NCBI RefSeq assembly: GCF_013030985.1
Contig: NZ_WPYP01000001.1
Coordinates: forward strand, 744,001-808,000
Origin: Ruegeria arenilitoris
Lineage (GTDB): Bacteria; Pseudomonadota; Alphaproteobacteria; Rhodobacterales; Rhodobacteraceae
Reading direction: 5' to 3'
Length of the DNA stretch: 64,000 nucleotides
Position numbers and translations under genes: made by a program. The notes beneath the pieces were generated by a model. It saw only the letters and a list, made by a program, of their open reading frames with translations, was not told where the DNA came from and searched no databases. Below are positions 28,677-38,258 of the stretch, one piece after another (the stretch's first letter is position 1; every line of letters starts with the position of its first letter).

Positions 28677-30044
28677 TTACATCAGTTTGCGTCGACGTGT
28701 CACCTGAATATCGAGATCTGTAATTTTTTTCCGCAGCGTATTTCGGTTGATCCCCAGAAGATCGGCACATTTCGCCTGATTTCCGCCGGTTGCGTCCAGC
28801 GCCAATTCGATCAGAGGCGCCTCGACCTCGCGCAGAATGCGTTGATACAGGCCCGGAGGCGGCAACAAATTACCATGCAGGTCGAAATACCGACGCAGAT
28901 GGCGCGCCACCGAGGCCGACAATTTCTCGCGCTCACCATCGCCCAGAACCGGTTCTGCTTCAGGCTGGCTGCCCAACACCATCTCGACCTCGGCCTTGGA
29001 AATCTCGTCGGCGCGGCTGGTCAGGCTCAGTCGGCGGATCGCGTTCTCCAACTGCCGCACGTTGCCCGGCCAGGAATAGCGGCGCACCAGTTCCACCGCA
29101 TCGGGGCTGAGCCAGCGTTTGGTGCCATGTTCACGCTCTTCCCGTGCCAAGAAATGGTCTGCCAGCAGAGTGATGTCATCCACTCGTTCGCGCAATGCCG
29201 GCACATGTACGGTCGCGCCGCACAGGCGATAATAGAGGTCCTGACGCACCTGCCCGCTCTCCATCGCTTCGGTCAGGTCCGATTGGCTGGTGGCCATAAA
29301 GCGCGGCACGTGATCGCCCGGCGTGTCCATCATGCGCACGATGCGCGCTTGCAACTCGTCCTCGATATCGGCGATCTCGTCGATCAACAGCGTGCCGCCA
29401 CGCACCCGGGCCATCACCCGCGCCGGGCCTTCCAGATCCCGCAGGTCCGCTGCCGTCGCCGTTACAAACGGCAATGTGCGGCGGTCCGAGAAATCGTGAA
29501 TAGCGCGCGCGATCAGGGACTTACCAGTGCCACTTTCACCGGAAATCATCACCGACAGATCGGTATTCATAACCCGCGCGACCAGCCGGTACAGCGCCTG
29601 CATCACCGGGGTCCGCCCGACCAGAGGCAACTCTTCGGGACGGTCGTCGCTGGTTTCGACCACTTCGGCAGGCGTACGCTGCTTTTGCTCCAACGCCCTA
29701 GCGGTGCGTTTCATCAGATCGGGTAGATCGAACGGTTTAGGCAGATAATCATAAGCATCCGCCTCAGCCGCCTGGATCGCCGTCATGATCGTGTTCTGGG
29801 CCGAAATCACAATGACCGGCAAACCGGGGCGATCCTGCGCAATTTTCGGCAGCATCTCCAACCCATTCCCGTCCGGCATGACGACGTCAGAAATCACCAC
29901 GTCGCCCTTGCCTTCCCCGACCCAGCGCATCAGCGTGGTCAGCGAGGATGTGGCGTGGACCTTGCACCCCGCCCGCGTCAGGGCCTGAGTCAGAACGGTG
30001 CGGATCGTGCGGTCGTCATCTGCGACCAGTACTGTGCCATCCAT
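28677..30044 (-). CDS. ntrC: Nitrogen regulation response regulator NtrC (GAFTGA-less)
   Basis: 455-residue response regulator with receiver phosphoacceptor Asp53 ([11 protein letters not shown]), an AAA+ domain (Walker [10 protein letters not shown], Walker [12 protein letters not shown]) and a C-terminal Fis HTH ([17 protein letters not shown]). Between the two Walker motifs the sequence [20 protein letters not shown] is much shorter than in enteric NtrC, and both the L1 GAFTGA motif and the usual ESELFGHEKG segment are missing. This is the state known in Rhodobacter capsulatus NtrC, which activates sigma-70-type promoters. It follows ntrB by 37 bases. Confidence 0.95.
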   Translation of the reverse strand: MDGTVLVADDDRTIRTVLTQALTRAGCKVHATSSLTTLMRWVGEGKGDVVISDVVMPDGNGLEMLPKIAQDRPGLPVIVISAQNTIMTAIQAAEADAYDYLPKPFDLPDLMKRTARALEQKQRTPAEVVETSDDRPEELPLVGRTPVMQALYRLVARVMNTDLSVMISGESGTGKSLIARAIHDFSDRRTLPFVTATAADLRDLEGPARVMARVRGGTLLIDEIADIEDELQARIVRMMDTPGDHVPRFMATSQSDLTEAMESGQVRQDLYYRLCGATVHVPALRERVDDITLLADHFLAREEREHGTKRWLSPDAVELVRRYSWPGNVRQLENAIRRLSLTSRADEISKAEVEMVLGSQPEAEPVLGDGEREKLSASVARHLRRYFDLHGNLLPPPGLYQRILREVEAPLIELALDATGGNQAKCADLLGINRNTLRKKITDLDIQVTRRRKLM

Positions 30045-30081
30045 CGGGTGCTCTCCTTGTGTCTTTGCTCTTATCGGCTGT

Positions 30082-31149
30082 TTACGTTGCGTCTTTCGGT
30101 GCCCGCCTCAGCGAGATGCGGAACACCGTGCGGCCCGGCACCGAATCGGCGGAAATCCAGCCGTCATGGTCCGAGATGATCTTGCTGACCAGCGCCAGCC
30201 CAAGGCCGGTGCCGTTTTCCTTGCCCGACACGAACGGGTCGAAGATATCGCCGCGGATTTTCTCGGGCAGGCCCGGCCCGTCGTCGATAATCTCGATCTG
30301 CAACGGCAGGGAATGGCCGGAACCATCACTGCGCCGCAGCCGGAAGGAATGTTCGAAATAGGTGCGCAGGCGAATGGTTCCGCCTTTGGGATCAGCAGCC
30401 TCTGAGGCGTTCTTGAGCAAGTTCAGTACCACCTGCAGAAACTGGTCCGGATCACCAAAAGCCAGCGGCAGCGAGGGGTCGTAGTCCTCGATGATTGTCA
30501 TATGTGCGCCAAACCCCAACAATGCCGAACGGCGGGCACGGTCCAGAACGTCGTGAATGTTGACCGGCTGGAAATCCGGCTGCGAGAGATTGCCGAACTG
30601 CTCGACCTGCTCCAGAAGCTTTACGATGCGGCGGCTTTCGGCAACAATAAGATCAGTTAATTCAAGGTCTTGCTGGGGGATATTCATGCTCAGCAATTGC
30701 GCCGCCCCGGTGATCCCAGCCAGCGGGTTCTTGATCTCATGCGCCAGCATCTCGGCCATGCCAATTGCCGATTGCGCGGCGGATTTCACCGTGTTGCCCC
30801 GCGTCATCCGCCCCGCCAGTTCGCGTGGTGAGATGATCATGATCATCGACCCCGGTTGCCCGACCAGCGGCGCGATCTGCAGCGCACATTGCAAAGGTGC
30901 CCGGTTACCCGATCCGGCGTCCACGTCGTTGACGAACAGCGGTGTACCATAGGCACGCGCGCGCTCAAAAGCTTCTTCCAATGGTGCGTCCACGGCGATC
31001 TGATCCCAGACCGGATGCCCAACCACCGATTTGCGCGAGGCGTTCAGAAACCCCTCACCGGCCGAGTTCACATCGGCAATCCGATCCTCGGCGTCGATGA
31101 TGAAGGCCGGAACCGGCAGCGAGGTCCAGATGCTTTGATCCGAGGTCAT
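30082..31149 (-). CDS. ntrB: Nitrogen regulation sensor kinase NtrB
   Basis: 355-residue cytoplasmic histidine kinase/phosphatase controlling NtrC under the influence of PII. It has an N-terminal PAS domain ([19 protein letters not shown] near 13-31), the H-box [16 protein letters not shown] near residue 135, and an HATPase domain with DDGPGLP and [11 protein letters not shown]. No TM segment. It starts inside the dusB stop (ATGA), the classical nifR3-ntrB-ntrC arrangement. Confidence 0.96.
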   Translation of the reverse strand: MTSDQSIWTSLPVPAFIIDAEDRIADVNSAGEGFLNASRKSVVGHPVWDQIAVDAPLEEAFERARAYGTPLFVNDVDAGSGNRAPLQCALQIAPLVGQPGSMIMIISPRELAGRMTRGNTVKSAAQSAIGMAEMLAHEIKNPLAGITGAAQLLSMNIPQQDLELTDLIVAESRRIVKLLEQVEQFGNLSQPDFQPVNIHDVLDRARRSALLGFGAHMTIIEDYDPSLPLAFGDPDQFLQVVLNLLKNASEAADPKGGTIRLRTYFEHSFRLRRSDGSGHSLPLQIEIIDDGPGLPEKIRGDIFDPFVSGKENGTGLGLALVSKIISDHDGWISADSVPGRTVFRISLRRAPKDAT

Positions 31150-32129
31150 GCTGCGGCCTCCGCATCGGTACTCAGCGCATCGCCCAACAGACGCATCACC
31201 TCCTCGGTATCACGCGAGGTCAGAACGGCGCGGCGCAGCGCAGCAGGCGTTCCGGCCTCATCCATGTACCAGCCCAGATGCTTGCGCGCGACGCGCAGGC
31301 CCAGATCGGTGCCGTAGAATTCCAGCATCGCCTGATAGTGCGCGCGCACCATGTCGGTCAGATCGTCACCCGTGGGAATGTCAGGGGCCTCGGAGCCGTA
31401 AAGGTCGTGACAGATTTGGGCCAACAGCCACGGTTTGCCCTGCGCACCGCGCCCGACCATGACTCCATCGGCCACCGACTGCGCCAACGCCGTGCGCGCG
31501 GTGTCGGTATCCACAATGTCGCCGTTGGCGATGACGGGGATTGAGACCGCCTCTTTCACCGCCCGGATCGCGTTCCAATCGGCTTGTCCTTTGTAGAATT
31601 GGCAGCGGGTCCGGCCGTGGATCGTGACCATGCGGATACCAGCCTCCTGCGCTCGTAGTGCTACATCGGGCGCGTTCAGCAGGTTGTCGTCCCAGCCCAA
31701 GCGGGTTTTCAGCGTGACCGGCACATCGACAGCCTCGACCACTGCCTCGATCAGGGTCAGCGCGTGATCCGGCATTTTCAAAAGGGCCGATCCGGAATAG
31801 CCATTGGTCACTTTCTTGGCCGGACACCCCATGTTGATGTCGATCACCCGCGCCCCGCGATCAGCCACCTGCCGCGCGGCCTCGGCCATCCAATGCGCCT
31901 CGCGCCCGGCCAGTTGCACAGCTGTGTTTTCCACATCCGCCGACAGCTCGGCCCGCTCACGCACGCCGGGTTTGGCCTGTACCATCTCCTGGCTGGCTAC
32001 CATCTCGCTGACGACCATGCCCGCGCCAAAGCGCATCACCAGATCACGGAACGGCCGATCGGTGATTCCGGCCATCGGAGCCAGAAGCACCGGCGGGTTC
32101 AGGTCTTTGTCGGCGAGTTGAAGAGTCAA
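31146..32129 (-). CDS. dusB: tRNA-dihydrouridine synthase DusB (NifR3)
   Basis: FMN-dependent enzyme that reduces uridines in the tRNA D-loop. It shows the signature LLAPMAGITDRPFRDLV at the N-terminus, INMGCPAKKVTNGYSGSALL with the catalytic Cys, and GRTRCQFYKG. I chose TTG at 32129 (327 residues), ten bases after AAGGA, because it gives the usual length and N-terminus; the frame is open to 32204 (TTG, then ATG at 32201) without a ribosome site. First gene of the dusB-ntrBC-ntrYX series and divergent from ispDF. Confidence 0.92.
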   Translation of the reverse strand: MTLQLADKDLNPPVLLAPMAGITDRPFRDLVMRFGAGMVVSEMVASQEMVQAKPGVRERAELSADVENTAVQLAGREAHWMAEAARQVADRGARVIDINMGCPAKKVTNGYSGSALLKMPDHALTLIEAVVEAVDVPVTLKTRLGWDDNLLNAPDVALRAQEAGIRMVTIHGRTRCQFYKGQADWNAIRAVKEAVSIPVIANGDIVDTDTARTALAQSVADGVMVGRGAQGKPWLLAQICHDLYGSEAPDIPTGDDLTDMVRAHYQAMLEFYGTDLGLRVARKHLGWYMDEAGTPAALRRAVLTSRDTEEVMRLLGDALSTDAEAAA

Positions 32130-32222
32130 CGTGCTTAATCCTTGGGCAGTTGCGGCTTTGATATCGAATTGAGCGCATATGAACAACAAATCGGCAGCCA
32201 TCAAGCCCGCAAAATCATCACA

Positions 32223-32239
32223 TGCCTAATTTTTAGGCA
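32223..32239. promoter_or_regulatory. Inverted repeat in the dusB/ispDF divergent gap
   Basis: Perfect dyad TGCCTAA-TTT-TTAGGCA, seven-base arms around three bases. It sits about 95 bases upstream of the chosen dusB start and 75 upstream of ispDF. Size and symmetry suit an operator for a dimeric regulator; the protein is unknown. Confidence 0.35.
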
Positions 32240-32314
32240 GATTACCGCGGGTGATTGCCTCTGCATTCACCGCACCCTAAACATTGCCCTCAAATCACCG
32301 GAGAAAACGCCCTC

Positions 32315-33445
32315 ATGACCACCGCCGCCATCATCGTCGCCGCAGGACGCGGGCTGCGCGCCGGAGGGGGCATTCCCAAACAATGGCGCCCACTGGCCGG
32401 GCTTCGCGTTGCAGACTGGACCATTGATCGTTTCCGGGGACAGGTGGACTACATCGTGCTGGTCCTGTCCGCAGATGACGGACCCGCATGGGCAGAGTTC
32501 GAAAACACCGACCTGATCCTTGCATCGGGAGGCAACAACCGGGCCGGCTCGGTCCGCAACGGTCTTGCCGCTCTGGCAGAGCTTGCAGTTGATCACGTCC
32601 TTATACATGACGTCGCCCGGCCCTGTGTCGGGCTGCCGACCATTCAGCGGGTTCTTGCGGCGCTGAACGCACACCCGGCGGCCGCACCGGGGCTGGCCGT
32701 GACCGATGCACTGTGGACCGGGGACGGAGCCATCGTGACCGGAACGCAGGACCGCTCGGGTCTGTTTGCCGCGCAGACACCACAGGGTTTTCACTATGAC
32801 GCCATCGTCGCGGCCCATGCGGCCCATCCCGGAGGGGCTGCCGATGACGTCGAGGTCGCCCGCGCCGCCGGGCTGGACGTGGCCATCGTGCCGGGCGATG
32901 CAGACAATATCAAAATCACACGGCCCGAGGACTTTGCCCGGGCGGAACGCATATTGGGAACGGATATGGATGTAAGGCTGGGCAACGGGTACGACGTGCA
33001 TCGGTTTGGCGACGGGGATCACGTGATCCTGTGTGGCGTGAAGGTACCGCATGGGCGCGGCCTGCAAGGGCATTCTGACGCCGACGTGGGAATGCACGCG
33101 GTGACCGACGCAATCTATGGCGCACTGGCACAGGGCGACATCGGTCAGCATTTCCCGCCGTCGGACCCGCAATGGAAGGGTGCTGCAAGCGAGATTTTCC
33201 TGCGCCACGCGGTCGATCTGGCCGGGAAGATGGGATACGTCATCTCGAATGTCGACTGCACGTTGGTCTGCGAATACCCCAAGATTGGTCCCCACGCGCC
33301 TGCCATGCGGGACGAGATGGCACGGATCATGGGGCTGCGCGCCGATCAGGTCTCGGTCAAAGCGACCACGTCTGAACGGCTGGGTTTCACCGGGCGTAGT
33401 GAGGGGATTGCCTCGCTGGCTACAGCCTGTCTGGTGAAATCATGA
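32315..33445 (+). CDS. ispDF: Bifunctional IspD/IspF enzyme
   Basis: Fusion of 4-diphosphocytidyl-2-C-methyl-D-erythritol synthase (IspD) and 2-C-methyl-D-erythritol 2,4-cyclodiphosphate synthase (IspF), steps of the MEP isoprenoid pathway. 376 residues. The IspD part (1-218) has [19 protein letters not shown] and [10 protein letters not shown]. The IspF part from about 219 has GNGYDVHRF with metal ligands [13 protein letters not shown], and [11 protein letters not shown] at the end. The ATG at 32315 follows GGAG; upstream in-frame codons are rejected. It overlaps pgpA by four bases. Confidence 0.96.
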   Translation: MTTAAIIVAAGRGLRAGGGIPKQWRPLAGLRVADWTIDRFRGQVDYIVLVLSADDGPAWAEFENTDLILASGGNNRAGSVRNGLAALAELAVDHVLIHDVARPCVGLPTIQRVLAALNAHPAAAPGLAVTDALWTGDGAIVTGTQDRSGLFAAQTPQGFHYDAIVAAHAAHPGGAADDVEVARAAGLDVAIVPGDADNIKITRPEDFARAERILGTDMDVRLGNGYDVHRFGDGDHVILCGVKVPHGRGLQGHSDADVGMHAVTDAIYGALAQGDIGQHFPPSDPQWKGAASEIFLRHAVDLAGKMGYVISNVDCTLVCEYPKIGPHAPAMRDEMARIMGLRADQVSVKATTSERLGFTGRSEGIASLATACLVKS

Positions 33446-33939
33446 ACGCCGCACGCCTGATCGGAACTGTGTGTGGTGTCGGATACCTGCGCCCGGCACC
33501 AGGGACTTGGGGATCGCTGGCCGCGCTGCCCTTGGCATGGGTCTTGCATACTATAGGTGGCTTCCCATTGCTGGCGATCGCAACACTTGCCGTGTTTTTC
33601 GGCGGCCTGTGGGCGACACGCGTGATGACAGAGGGCCAGGACAATCACGACCCGTCCGAGATTGTCATTGACGAGGTCGCCGGGCAATTCACCGCCTTGT
33701 GGGCGATTTCCTATCCGGCCTGGACGTATGGGATCGATATCACGGCGCTCTGGCCCGGCTGGATCGCCGGGTTCCTGCTGTTCCGCCTGTTCGACATCAC
33801 CAAACCCGGCCCCGTCGGCTGGGCCGACCGGCGCAATGACGCGATGGGCGTGATGCTGGACGACGTGATCGCTGGTATGTTCGCCGGCGTCGGCGTGCTG
33901 ATCCTTGCTGGCATCTCACACGGAGTTCTGGGGCTATGA
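33442..33939 (+). CDS. pgpA: Phosphatidylglycerophosphatase A
   Basis: 165-residue membrane phosphatase producing phosphatidylglycerol from its phosphate. It has the family marks [16 protein letters not shown] near 13, [11 protein letters not shown] near 73, and the C-terminal [20 protein letters not shown] with acidic metal ligands. There are three or four hydrophobic segments. It overlaps both neighbours by ATGA within the ispDF-pgpA-cinA operon. Confidence 0.95.
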   Translation: MNAARLIGTVCGVGYLRPAPGTWGSLAALPLAWVLHTIGGFPLLAIATLAVFFGGLWATRVMTEGQDNHDPSEIVIDEVAGQFTALWAISYPAWTYGIDITALWPGWIAGFLLFRLFDITKPGPVGWADRRNDAMGVMLDDVIAGMFAGVGVLILAGISHGVLGL

Positions 33940-34418
33940 CCGTTTCCACGCTCCTCGACCATGCCAAGGCGCAAGGCGTGATGATCGCCACCGCCGAAAG
34001 CTGCACCGGCGGTATGGTCGCTGCAGCGCTGACCGATGTCGCCGGTAGTTCCGCCGTCGTTGAGCGCGGCTTTGTCACCTACACCAACACCGCCAAGCAG
34101 CAGATGCTAGGCGTGCGGGCCGAGACGCTTGCCGCTCATGGCGCTGTCTCGGAACAGGTCGCGGGCGAAATGGCCGAAGGGGCGCTGATGAATTCCGACG
34201 CGCAGCTCACTGTTTCGATCACCGGTATCGCAGGCCCCGGCGGGTCCGAGTTCAAGCCCGAGGGCCGGGTCTGCTTCGGGCTGGCTGCAGAAGGCGCACC
34301 GACCCGCACTGAAACGGTGGACTTCGGTGCGCTTGGCCGGGACAACGTTCGCCGCGCAGCGCGGGATCATGCGCTGGATATGCTCTCACAGGGGCTTTCC
34401 ATTATCGCCCAAAAATAA
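33936..34418 (+). CDS. CinA-family nicotinamide-nucleotide amidohydrolase
   Basis: 160 residues comprising only the C-terminal PncC/CinA domain, which deamidates nicotinamide mononucleotide in pyridine-nucleotide recycling. Motifs are TAESCTGGMVAAALTDV near 18-34 and SITGIAGPGGSEFKPEG near 90-106. The N-terminal COG1058 domain of full CinA is absent, as in many proteobacteria. Last gene of the ispDF operon; a terminator-like hairpin follows at 34477. Confidence 0.93.
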   Translation: MTVSTLLDHAKAQGVMIATAESCTGGMVAAALTDVAGSSAVVERGFVTYTNTAKQQMLGVRAETLAAHGAVSEQVAGEMAEGALMNSDAQLTVSITGIAGPGGSEFKPEGRVCFGLAAEGAPTRTETVDFGALGRDNVRRAARDHALDMLSQGLSIIAQK

Positions 34419-34433
34419 TGCAGCTTACGCCTT

Positions 34434-34462
34434 TTGATGCGCATTTAGTCACCAGTTAACAA
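34434..34462 (+). promoter_or_regulatory. Possible sigma-70-type promoter for amtB
   Basis: TTGATG (34434-34439), 17 bases, TAACAA (34457-34462). If used, transcription would begin near 34469 and pass through the hairpin and U-tract at 34477-34507, making that hairpin an attenuator. No sigma-54 element is seen, in keeping with the GAFTGA-less NtrC. Confidence 0.3.
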
Positions 34463-34476
34463 AAAGCCCCCAAAAT

Positions 34477-34507
34477 AGGCGCCCAAATTGGCGTGTGCCT
34501 CTTTTTT
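34477..34507 (+). terminator. Probable terminator between cinA-like gene and amtB
   Basis: An imperfect stem (AGGC-GCC, loop, GGC-bulge-GCCT, 34477-34500) followed by CTTTTTT. Either the end of the ispDF operon or an attenuator in the amtB leader. Confidence 0.55.
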
Positions 34508-34563
34508 CCCCGCCTCCTCTCCGCTTCAAGACGCGCCACGCAAGCTGAAGAGGAGACCGGCCG

Positions 34564-35745
34564 ATGAATGGAGCCGATACCGCCTGGATCATTGTGGCAA
34601 CCGCCCTGGTCCTGTTCATGACATTGCCGGGACTGGCTCTGTTTTACGGCGGCCTCGTGCGCGCCCGCAACGTGCTGAGTGTCTTCATGCACTGCTTCAG
34701 CATCGCCTGTCTGATGAGCATCCTCTGGCTGGTCGCGGGTTATTCGATCGCATTCGGCGACGGTGGATCAGGTCTGTGGGGCGGTCTGGGCAAAGCCTTC
34801 CTGAACGGTGTGGATGCCGACAGCCTGTCGGGCACCCTGCCCGAGGTTCTGTTCTTTGCCTTCCAGATGACCTTCGCCATCATCACTCCGGCCCTGATTG
34901 TCGGCGCTTATGTGGAACGCGTGGGCTATGGCTTTGTCCTGACATTCTCAGCGCTTTGGATGCTTTTGTGCTACGCGCCCGTCGTGCACTGGATCTGGGG
35001 CGGCGGCATCCTGACCGATGGCGGTATCCTGGGTGAGGTCGGTGTCCGCGACTTTGCAGGTGGAATCGTGGTGCACGAAACGGCCGGTCTCGCCGCGTTG
35101 ATTATCGCCGTCATCCTCGGGCCGCGCCGCAACCGCACCACCCCTCCGCACAATCCCGGCTTTGTCATGATCGGGGCCGCGATGCTGTGGGTCGGCTGGT
35201 TCGGCTTCAACGGCGGCTCGCAACTGGCGGCCGATGGCGGCGCTGCGATGGCGATGACCGTGACACATATCTCGGCCGCGACCGCCTCGCTGACCTGGGC
35301 GCTGTGGGAACGCATCAAGTATGGCAAGGCCTCGATGGTGGGTCTGGTCACCGGTACGATTGCCGGTCTGGCCTCGATCACGCCGGCTTCGGGCTATGTC
35401 GATCCGGTTCAAGCGCTGATCATCGGTGCCGTGGCAGGCGTTCTGTGCCAAGAGGCCGTCAACGTCATCCGCAACATGCTGAACATCGACGACACGCTGG
35501 ACGTTTTCGCGGTGCACGGTGTGGGCGGCATATTTGGCACCATCATGATCGCCGTCTTTGGATTGGGTGCCTGGACTGCACAGCTGGGTGGGTTGCTGAT
35601 CGTGGGTATCTTTACGTCAGTTGTCACATTTGTGTTGATCAAGGTGGTTGCGCTCATCACTCCGCTTCGCGTAGACGCCGAGACCGAAACAAACGGGCTC
35701 GATCTGTCGGCACACGGCGAGCGCGCCTACGACATGAGCAGCTAA
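34564..35745 (+). CDS. amtB: Ammonium transporter AmtB
   Basis: 393-residue membrane channel for ammonia/ammonium with about 11 TM helices. Conserved segments are [19 protein letters not shown] near 20, the acidic/aromatic vestibule region, the pore His in [25 protein letters not shown], and [14 protein letters not shown] with the second pore His. No glnK gene is adjacent, unlike the common glnK-amtB pair. The ribosome site is GAGGAG, nine bases before the ATG. A terminator follows at 35781. Likely under nitrogen control by the Ntr genes of this window (inference). Confidence 0.95.
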   Translation: MNGADTAWIIVATALVLFMTLPGLALFYGGLVRARNVLSVFMHCFSIACLMSILWLVAGYSIAFGDGGSGLWGGLGKAFLNGVDADSLSGTLPEVLFFAFQMTFAIITPALIVGAYVERVGYGFVLTFSALWMLLCYAPVVHWIWGGGILTDGGILGEVGVRDFAGGIVVHETAGLAALIIAVILGPRRNRTTPPHNPGFVMIGAAMLWVGWFGFNGGSQLAADGGAAMAMTVTHISAATASLTWALWERIKYGKASMVGLVTGTIAGLASITPASGYVDPVQALIIGAVAGVLCQEAVNVIRNMLNIDDTLDVFAVHGVGGIFGTIMIAVFGLGAWTAQLGGLLIVGIFTSVVTFVLIKVVALITPLRVDAETETNGLDLSAHGERAYDMSS

Positions 35746-35780
35746 GCCCACCTTGGCTGCCTACTGCCCGCGAGGGCCAA

Positions 35781-35812
35781 AGCGGACCTCTTGACGGGGT
35801 CCGCTTTTCTTT
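35781..35812 (+). terminator. Rho-independent terminator after amtB
   Basis: Stem AGCGGACC/GGTCCGCT (35781-35788 with 35798-35805), then TTTTCTTTT. Confidence 0.85.
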
Positions 35813-35888
35813 TGGGCGTTCGCCTCTCGACTCTGGGCCAAGGGTCGCGCTATCAGCCCGCAACGTCATTTTGTCCCGAGGTTGCACC

Positions 35889-36566
35889 ATGATCCCCAGT
35901 TCCTTTCCCGATAGCACCGAAATCGCCCGCCTGACCGCGCGAATGCTGCTGGAGATCAAGGCCGTCCACTTCAATTCGCGCGAGCCGTTCACCTTGGCGA
36001 GCGGCCTGCCCAGCCCGACCTATATCGACTGCCGCAAGCTGATCTCGTACCCGCGCATCCGCTCGACCCTGATGGATTTCCTGACCGTCACCGTGATGCG
36101 TGACGCAGGGTTTGAGGCGTTCGACAATATCGCGGGGGGCGAGACTGCGGGCATTCCGTTTGCGGCAATGGTCGCTGAGCGTATGGCGCTGCCGATGACC
36201 TATGTGCGCAAAAAGCCCAAGGGTTACGGCCGTAACGCCCGCATCGAAGGTGCCATGAGCGAAGGGGAACGTGTACTGCTGGTCGAGGACCTGACCACCG
36301 ATGGCGGCTCGAAACTGTCCTTTGTGGATGCGATCCGCGAGACCGGCGCGACCTGCGGGCATACGGCGGTGATTTTCTACTATGGCATTTTCCCCGAGAC
36401 CGAAAAAACCCTCGGCGATCACGGCGTGCAACTGCATCACCTGTGCACCTGGTGGGACGTTCTGGCCGAAGCCAAGGCGCAGAAAGCCTTTGACCAAGAG
36501 ACACTTGACGGTGTCGAGGCCTTCCTGAACGACCCGCGCGGCTGGCAGGAAGCCAACAAAGGCTGA
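35889..36566 (+). CDS. pyrE: Orotate phosphoribosyltransferase
   Basis: Transfers ribose-5-phosphate from PRPP to orotate in pyrimidine synthesis. 225 residues. It has [18 protein letters not shown] near 33, the catalytic-loop lysines in [17 protein letters not shown], and the PRPP motif [14 protein letters not shown]. The start ATG at 35889 follows GAGGTTG; the frame remains open far upstream into amtB but that part is antiframe sequence. A single gene bracketed by hairpins. Confidence 0.95.
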   Translation: MIPSSFPDSTEIARLTARMLLEIKAVHFNSREPFTLASGLPSPTYIDCRKLISYPRIRSTLMDFLTVTVMRDAGFEAFDNIAGGETAGIPFAAMVAERMALPMTYVRKKPKGYGRNARIEGAMSEGERVLLVEDLTTDGGSKLSFVDAIRETGATCGHTAVIFYYGIFPETEKTLGDHGVQLHHLCTWWDVLAEAKAQKAFDQETLDGVEAFLNDPRGWQEANKG

Positions 36567-36575
36567 CGTAACGGC

Positions 36576-36610
36576 ATCTGCCGAACGACGCGCAAAACCG
36601 TCCGGCAGAT
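36576..36610 (+). terminator. Hairpin after pyrE, possible weak terminator
   Basis: Eight-bp stem ATCTGCCG/CGGCAGAT (36576-36583 with 36603-36610) starting 10 bases after the pyrE stop, without a U-tract. Confidence 0.4.
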
Positions 36611-36640
36611 CAGTGAAAGTCGCACAATATGTTGACGAAT

Positions 36641-36670
36641 GGCCCCTTCATGCTTCAACATGATGGGGCC
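36641..36670. promoter_or_regulatory. Long inverted repeat in the dnaB leader
   Basis: GGCCCC-T-TCATG-CTTCAA-CATGA-T-GGGGCC: 11 paired bases interrupted by one T-T mismatch, with a 6-base loop, about 100 bases upstream of the dnaB start. No U-tract follows, so it is more likely an operator or mRNA structure than a terminator. Confidence 0.4.
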
Positions 36671-36766
36671 CGGAGATATGCACAGTCTATCCCCAGAAAC
36701 ATACAATTTGCCCCGACTCAGGGGGCTCGGGTATGGACTGTTTCCCAAGGGACGGTGAGAGCAGCA

Positions 36767-38257
36767 ATGAACGAAATAAGCAGCATCGAGCAGGCAGCGG
36801 CACAGATTCAGAATGCCGAAACCATGCCGCACTCCATTGAGGCCGAGCAGCAGCTTCTGGGTGCGATCCTTACCAACAATGATCTCTATGACCGGGTCGC
36901 TTCGATCATCGGGTCCGAACATTTCTATGACCCGGTCCACGCCCGTATCTATGAGGTCGCGGCCAATCGCATCGCCAAGAATGCGCTGGCCTCGCCCGTG
37001 ACGCTGAAATCCTTCATGGCCGAGGATGAGGGCCTGAAGGAGCTGGGCGGCCCCGCCTATCTGGTCAAACTCGCGGGTGCCTCGATCAGTGCCTTTGCGG
37101 TGCATGACTATGCCCAGATGATCTATGACCTCGCCATCCGGCGAGAGTTGATCCGGCTGGGGCGGGACATATCGGACAAGGCAGCGCGGGTCGATGTGTC
37201 CAGCGAGCCGAAAGAACAAATCGTCGAGGCCGAGCAGCAGCTTTATCAGTTATCCGAGCAGGGCCAGACCGAACAGGGATTTCAATCCTTCCTCAAGGCG
37301 GTCACAGAAGCCGTCAACGTCACCAACGAAGCGTACCAGCGCGGTGGTGGCATGGCAGGGATTTCCACCGGTCTGGCCGACTTGGACAAACAGCTTGGTG
37401 GCTTGCATCCTTCGGACCTGATCATCCTGGCCGGTCGTCCGTCGATGGGTAAAACCTCGTTGGCGACCAACGTGGCGTTCAACGTGGCCAAGGCTTACAA
37501 GCGTGGCACTAAGTCGGATGGCAGCGAAGGTGCGGTTGACGGTGGAGTGGTCGGGTTCTTCTCGCTCGAAATGAGCGCCGAGCAGCTGGCCGGCCGTGTT
37601 CTGGCCGAAGCCTCCGAGATCTCCAGCCACAAAATCCGCCAAGGTGACATGACCGAATCCGAGTTCCGCCGCTTTGTCGATGCCGCCAAGGAATTGGAAG
37701 CCTGCCCCCTGTTCATTGACGACACCCCTGCCCTGCCGATCTCGCAGCTTGCCGCGCGCGCACGTCGGTTGAAGCGGACGCATGGGCTGGACCTGCTGGT
37801 GATCGACTATTTGCAGCTTTGCCGCGGTATGTCCGACAACCGGGTGAACGAGATCGCCGAGATTTCGATGGGCATGAAGGCCATCGCCAAGGAGTTGAAC
37901 ATCCCGGTTATCGCCCTGTCTCAGCTGAGCCGTCAGGTCGAAAGCCGCGACGACAAACGCCCGCAGCTGTCTGACCTGCGGGAATCGGGCTCGATCGAAC
38001 AGGATGCCGACGTGGTGATGTTCGTGTTCCGCGAGGAATACTACAAGGAACGCGAAAAGCCCGGCGATCACGAGCTGGAAAAGATGGAAGAGTGGAAGCA
38101 GGCCATGGAACGCCTGCATGGCAAGGCCGAGGTCATCGTCGGCAAGCAGCGTCACGGCCCTATCGGTACGGTCGAGCTGTCCTTCGAGGCGCAGTTCACC
38201 CGTTTTGGCAACCTGGTCAAACCCTGGCAGCAGGACGGCCAGATCGAGAGCTACTGA
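36767..38257 (+). CDS. dnaB: Replicative DNA helicase DnaB
   Basis: 496-residue hexameric helicase that unwinds DNA ahead of the replisome and binds primase. The N-terminal domain begins near residue 20 (MPHSIEAEQQLLGAIL); the RecA-like C-terminal domain has Walker A AGRPSMGKTSLA, Walker B LLVIDYLQL and the DLRESGSIEQDADVV motif. The ATG at 36767 follows GGTGAGAG and gives the standard N-terminus; the open frame back to 36629 is rejected. It ends one base from the convergent GNAT gene. Confidence 0.97.
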   Translation: MNEISSIEQAAAQIQNAETMPHSIEAEQQLLGAILTNNDLYDRVASIIGSEHFYDPVHARIYEVAANRIAKNALASPVTLKSFMAEDEGLKELGGPAYLVKLAGASISAFAVHDYAQMIYDLAIRRELIRLGRDISDKAARVDVSSEPKEQIVEAEQQLYQLSEQGQTEQGFQSFLKAVTEAVNVTNEAYQRGGGMAGISTGLADLDKQLGGLHPSDLIILAGRPSMGKTSLATNVAFNVAKAYKRGTKSDGSEGAVDGGVVGFFSLEMSAEQLAGRVLAEASEISSHKIRQGDMTESEFRRFVDAAKELEACPLFIDDTPALPISQLAARARRLKRTHGLDLLVIDYLQLCRGMSDNRVNEIAEISMGMKAIAKELNIPVIALSQLSRQVESRDDKRPQLSDLRESGSIEQDADVVMFVFREEYYKEREKPGDHELEKMEEWKQAMERLHGKAEVIVGKQRHGPIGTVELSFEAQFTRFGNLVKPWQQDGQIESY

Positions 38258-38258
38258 T

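Noticed and set aside
34419..34563. Sigma-54 (-24/-12) promoter for amtB
   Set aside because: TTGGCGTGTGCC has the GG but no GC at the required spacing, and NtrC lacks GAFTGA.
35187..35888. Upstream extension of pyrE into amtB
   Set aside because: It overlaps amtB in another frame and crosses the amtB terminator; pyrE has a good start at 35889.
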